From contig CBDBND010000032.1 of assembly GCA_965207985.1 (NCBI GenBank), positions 496,001 through 560,000 of the forward strand: DNA of 64,000 bases, given 5' to 3'. The stretch is from CBDBND01 sp965207985. GTDB taxonomy: Bacteria; Pseudomonadota; Alphaproteobacteria; Rhodospirillales; Rhodospirillaceae. Positions 62,463 through 64,000 of the stretch are shown here, one piece after another. The notes under the pieces were generated by a model that was not told the DNA's origin, did no database searches, and was given only the letters and a program-made list of their open reading frames with translations. The stretch's first letter is position 1; every line of letters begins with the position of its first letter. The position numbers and the translations under genes were made by a program.

Positions 62463-63794
62463 ATGTCGGTCACCCAGACGATTGCTAAGGAAATCGTATC
62501 AACCACTTTCGACGATGTTCCCCGTGCTGCCATGGACCGGCTTATCCGTCTTTTTGTCGATCATGTGGGCATTACCTACATGGGCCACCGCCTCACTGGC
62601 CAGGAACTGGCGGCCTATGCCAGGGGGCTAGCCGGACCGCCAGACGCCCTCCTCATTGGCACCAAAGACCGGGTGTCCTGTGAGTTGGCCGCGGCGGTCA
62701 ATGCTCAGGTCTGTCGCAACACCGACTTCGAGGATTCCGGGCCTGGCCTGCATCCCGGCCCCCTGGTGACCCATACCGCTCATGCCGTTGCTCAGAGGGT
62801 GAACTGTTCAGGCCAGGAGATGCTCACCGCCATGGCCATCGGCCATGATCTGAATTGCCGCTTCTTTCACGCCTCAAGGACAGGCCCCGACATCCGTTAC
62901 AACAACATGGTCGCGGCAGCCATTGCGGCACGCCTCCTCGGTTTCGATCAGGACCACACCGCCCGCGCGCTGAGCCTGGCCTGGGAGTTCCCTATCAAGT
63001 CCATCAACTACACCAAGCCGAAAATCGACAAACGCATTACCGCCCTCGGCATGGGCAATTACTTCACCGCCCGGTTCGGGATTCAGGCCGCACTGATGAC
63101 GGCCCACGGGTTCGAGAGTCTTCCCAATGAAATCGACGAAATGGAAGACGAATACGATCTCGACGCTTTGGCCAGTCCCACAAACCGTTTTCACCACACG
63201 GAAACCAACCTGTTTCTCAAACCCTGGCCCACCAGCCACGGCTGCCACATGGTCATGCAGTCGATCCAGGAACTGGTGGAAGAGAACGACCTGCAGCCGG
63301 AAGAAATCATCTCACTCAAGACCGGTCTGCCCGACGTCTACCTCATGCCCCACCAGAACAATCCCCATCCTTCCCGCTATTGGGAGGCGATCTATTCAAC
63401 GGCGTGGGCGTTTGCCATGGTGATCCACTGCATCCCACCGGGGCCGGACTGGTTCACGGACGCACGCATTGCCGATCAAAAATGTCACGCCACGGCTGAT
63501 AAGGTGGAAATTGTCGAACACCCGCCTGCCACCACAGCCTTTCAGGCCTTGGATCTGCCAGCGGTCGAGGGTTGGGTGGAGATCAAGACTACCCGTGGTG
63601 ACTTCTCCCGCACGAAAACCATGAACGACACGTGGGGCAGTCCGGCCACGCCCATGCCGGATGACATTTTCAAAGGAAAATTCATGCGTGTGGTGGAACC
63701 GAGCCTGGGACAAGCCGGGGCAGAAGATCTTTTTCGCGCGTTATCGGGCGTCGAACATCACGAACGCGTCGATGATATATCCGCAGCGATGTGA
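62463..63794 (+). CDS. MmgE/PrpD family protein
   Basis: 443 aa, full length for the 2-methylcitrate dehydratase-like family. An all-helical N-terminal domain has NAQVCRNTDFEDSGPGLHPG and AMAIGHDLNCRF; the C-terminal lid carries KPWPTSHGCHMVMQSI. Family members dehydrate or isomerise tricarboxylic or itaconate-like acids without metal. Role here probably catabolic, downstream of the TRAP receptor. Confidence 0.88.
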   Translation: MSVTQTIAKEIVSTTFDDVPRAAMDRLIRLFVDHVGITYMGHRLTGQELAAYARGLAGPPDALLIGTKDRVSCELAAAVNAQVCRNTDFEDSGPGLHPGPLVTHTAHAVAQRVNCSGQEMLTAMAIGHDLNCRFFHASRTGPDIRYNNMVAAAIAARLLGFDQDHTARALSLAWEFPIKSINYTKPKIDKRITALGMGNYFTARFGIQAALMTAHGFESLPNEIDEMEDEYDLDALASPTNRFHHTETNLFLKPWPTSHGCHMVMQSIQELVEENDLQPEEIISLKTGLPDVYLMPHQNNPHPSRYWEAIYSTAWAFAMVIHCIPPGPDWFTDARIADQKCHATADKVEIVEHPPATTAFQALDLPAVEGWVEIKTTRGDFSRTKTMNDTWGSPATPMPDDIFKGKFMRVVEPSLGQAGAEDLFRALSGVEHHERVDDISAAM

Positions 63795-63803
63795 GTCGTC
63801 GGC

Positions 63804-64000
63804 CTAATACGGATCCGTGCCCTCGTAAGGCGCATCGCCCAGATGGGCAAGGTGATCAGGCAATTCCGGCTTGTAGGGAAAATCAAAATTGTAGGGCACG
63901 TCGTCTTTGCCCCAGACGTTGACGTGTTTGCCGTATTTGAAGCGGATCAAAGAAAACCCCCCGCCCCGTGTCCCAAACGGGCCATGGGGCTTTTCTTCGG
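63804..64000 (-). CDS. C-terminal end of an unidentified protein (runs off the window)
   Basis: The frame is open from the window edge to TAG at 63804-63806, 65 codons, rich in Gly, Tyr, Pro and Asp (for example FSLIRFKYGKHVNVWGKDD and FPYKPELPDHLAHLGD). No family recognised from this end. It is convergent with MmgE/PrpD. Confidence 0.6.
   Translation of the reverse strand, partial: EEKPHGPFGTRGGGFSLIRFKYGKHVNVWGKDDVPYNFDFPYKPELPDHLAHLGDAPYEGTDPY

Overview
The window looks like a chromosomal piece of an uncultured alphaproteobacterium, probably Rhodospirillales-like. The grounds are a flhA-flhF-flhG flagellar operon of alphaproteobacterial type, an sthA transhydrogenase with the GGVSVHTGTIPSK motif, TRAP-type binding proteins, TetR and IclR regulators, MmgE/PrpD, LLM flavin enzymes and a mid-to-high GC content. 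No rRNA, tRNA or CRISPR array was recognised. The taxonomic call is an inference from gene style only.

Layout. 1-24 kb holds catabolic and efflux genes: a TRAP binding protein, a DsbA-like protein, a Nudix hydrolase, two tandem Tat-exported DUF1838 proteins, a minus-strand run (lipoprotein, EmrA-like, EmrB-like, Tat amidohydrolase, Old Yellow Enzyme-like reductase), a methyltransferase with an in-frame stop, an IS1595 element, a GPH-type symporter, hydrolases, a di-heme oxidoreductase, two more DUF1838 proteins and an IS-truncated cytochrome b561. 24-32 kb is a wrecked flagellar operon. 32-50 kb holds a CopD-like protein, ferrochelatase, a TauD-type dioxygenase, a TetR-controlled MacA/ABC/MacB-like efflux operon, a fifth DUF1838 protein, two tandem Tat-leader methyltransferases, a DUF485/acetate-type symporter pair, a glyoxalase-fold protein, an MHS-family transporter, an IS-split sthA and a nitrilase-fold protein lacking its cysteine. 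50-56.5 kb is mostly insertion sequences, nested up to four deep inside the 3' end of an FkbM-like gene. 56.5-64 kb is an intact catabolic island: a minus-strand operon (hydrolase, LLM oxidoreductase, peptide-type binding protein, DUF2784) divergent from an IclR regulator, followed by a TRAP binding protein and MmgE/PrpD.

The most striking result is the flagellar region. flhA lies in four pieces and flhF in two, on opposite strands. Undoing two conservative inversions (about 26857-30105 and 31290-32053) and removing one 1586-bp insertion sequence restores flhA as one uninterrupted frame of 739 codons plus stop, followed by flhF and flhG in the usual order. flhF also carries a 7-bp tandem duplication, and the fliK-like gene after flhG has a single-base frameshift. 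Together with broken sthA, cytochrome b561, acetyltransferase and methyltransferase genes, this suggests a lineage that has recently lost motility and is undergoing insertion-sequence expansion and gene decay.

The best candidate for an undescribed functional system is the repeated association of Tat-exported DUF1838 proteins (five copies) with an unusual methyltransferase family (three copies, two with a Tat-like leader), multidrug-type efflux pumps and catabolic hydrolases. Its substrate cannot be told from sequence.
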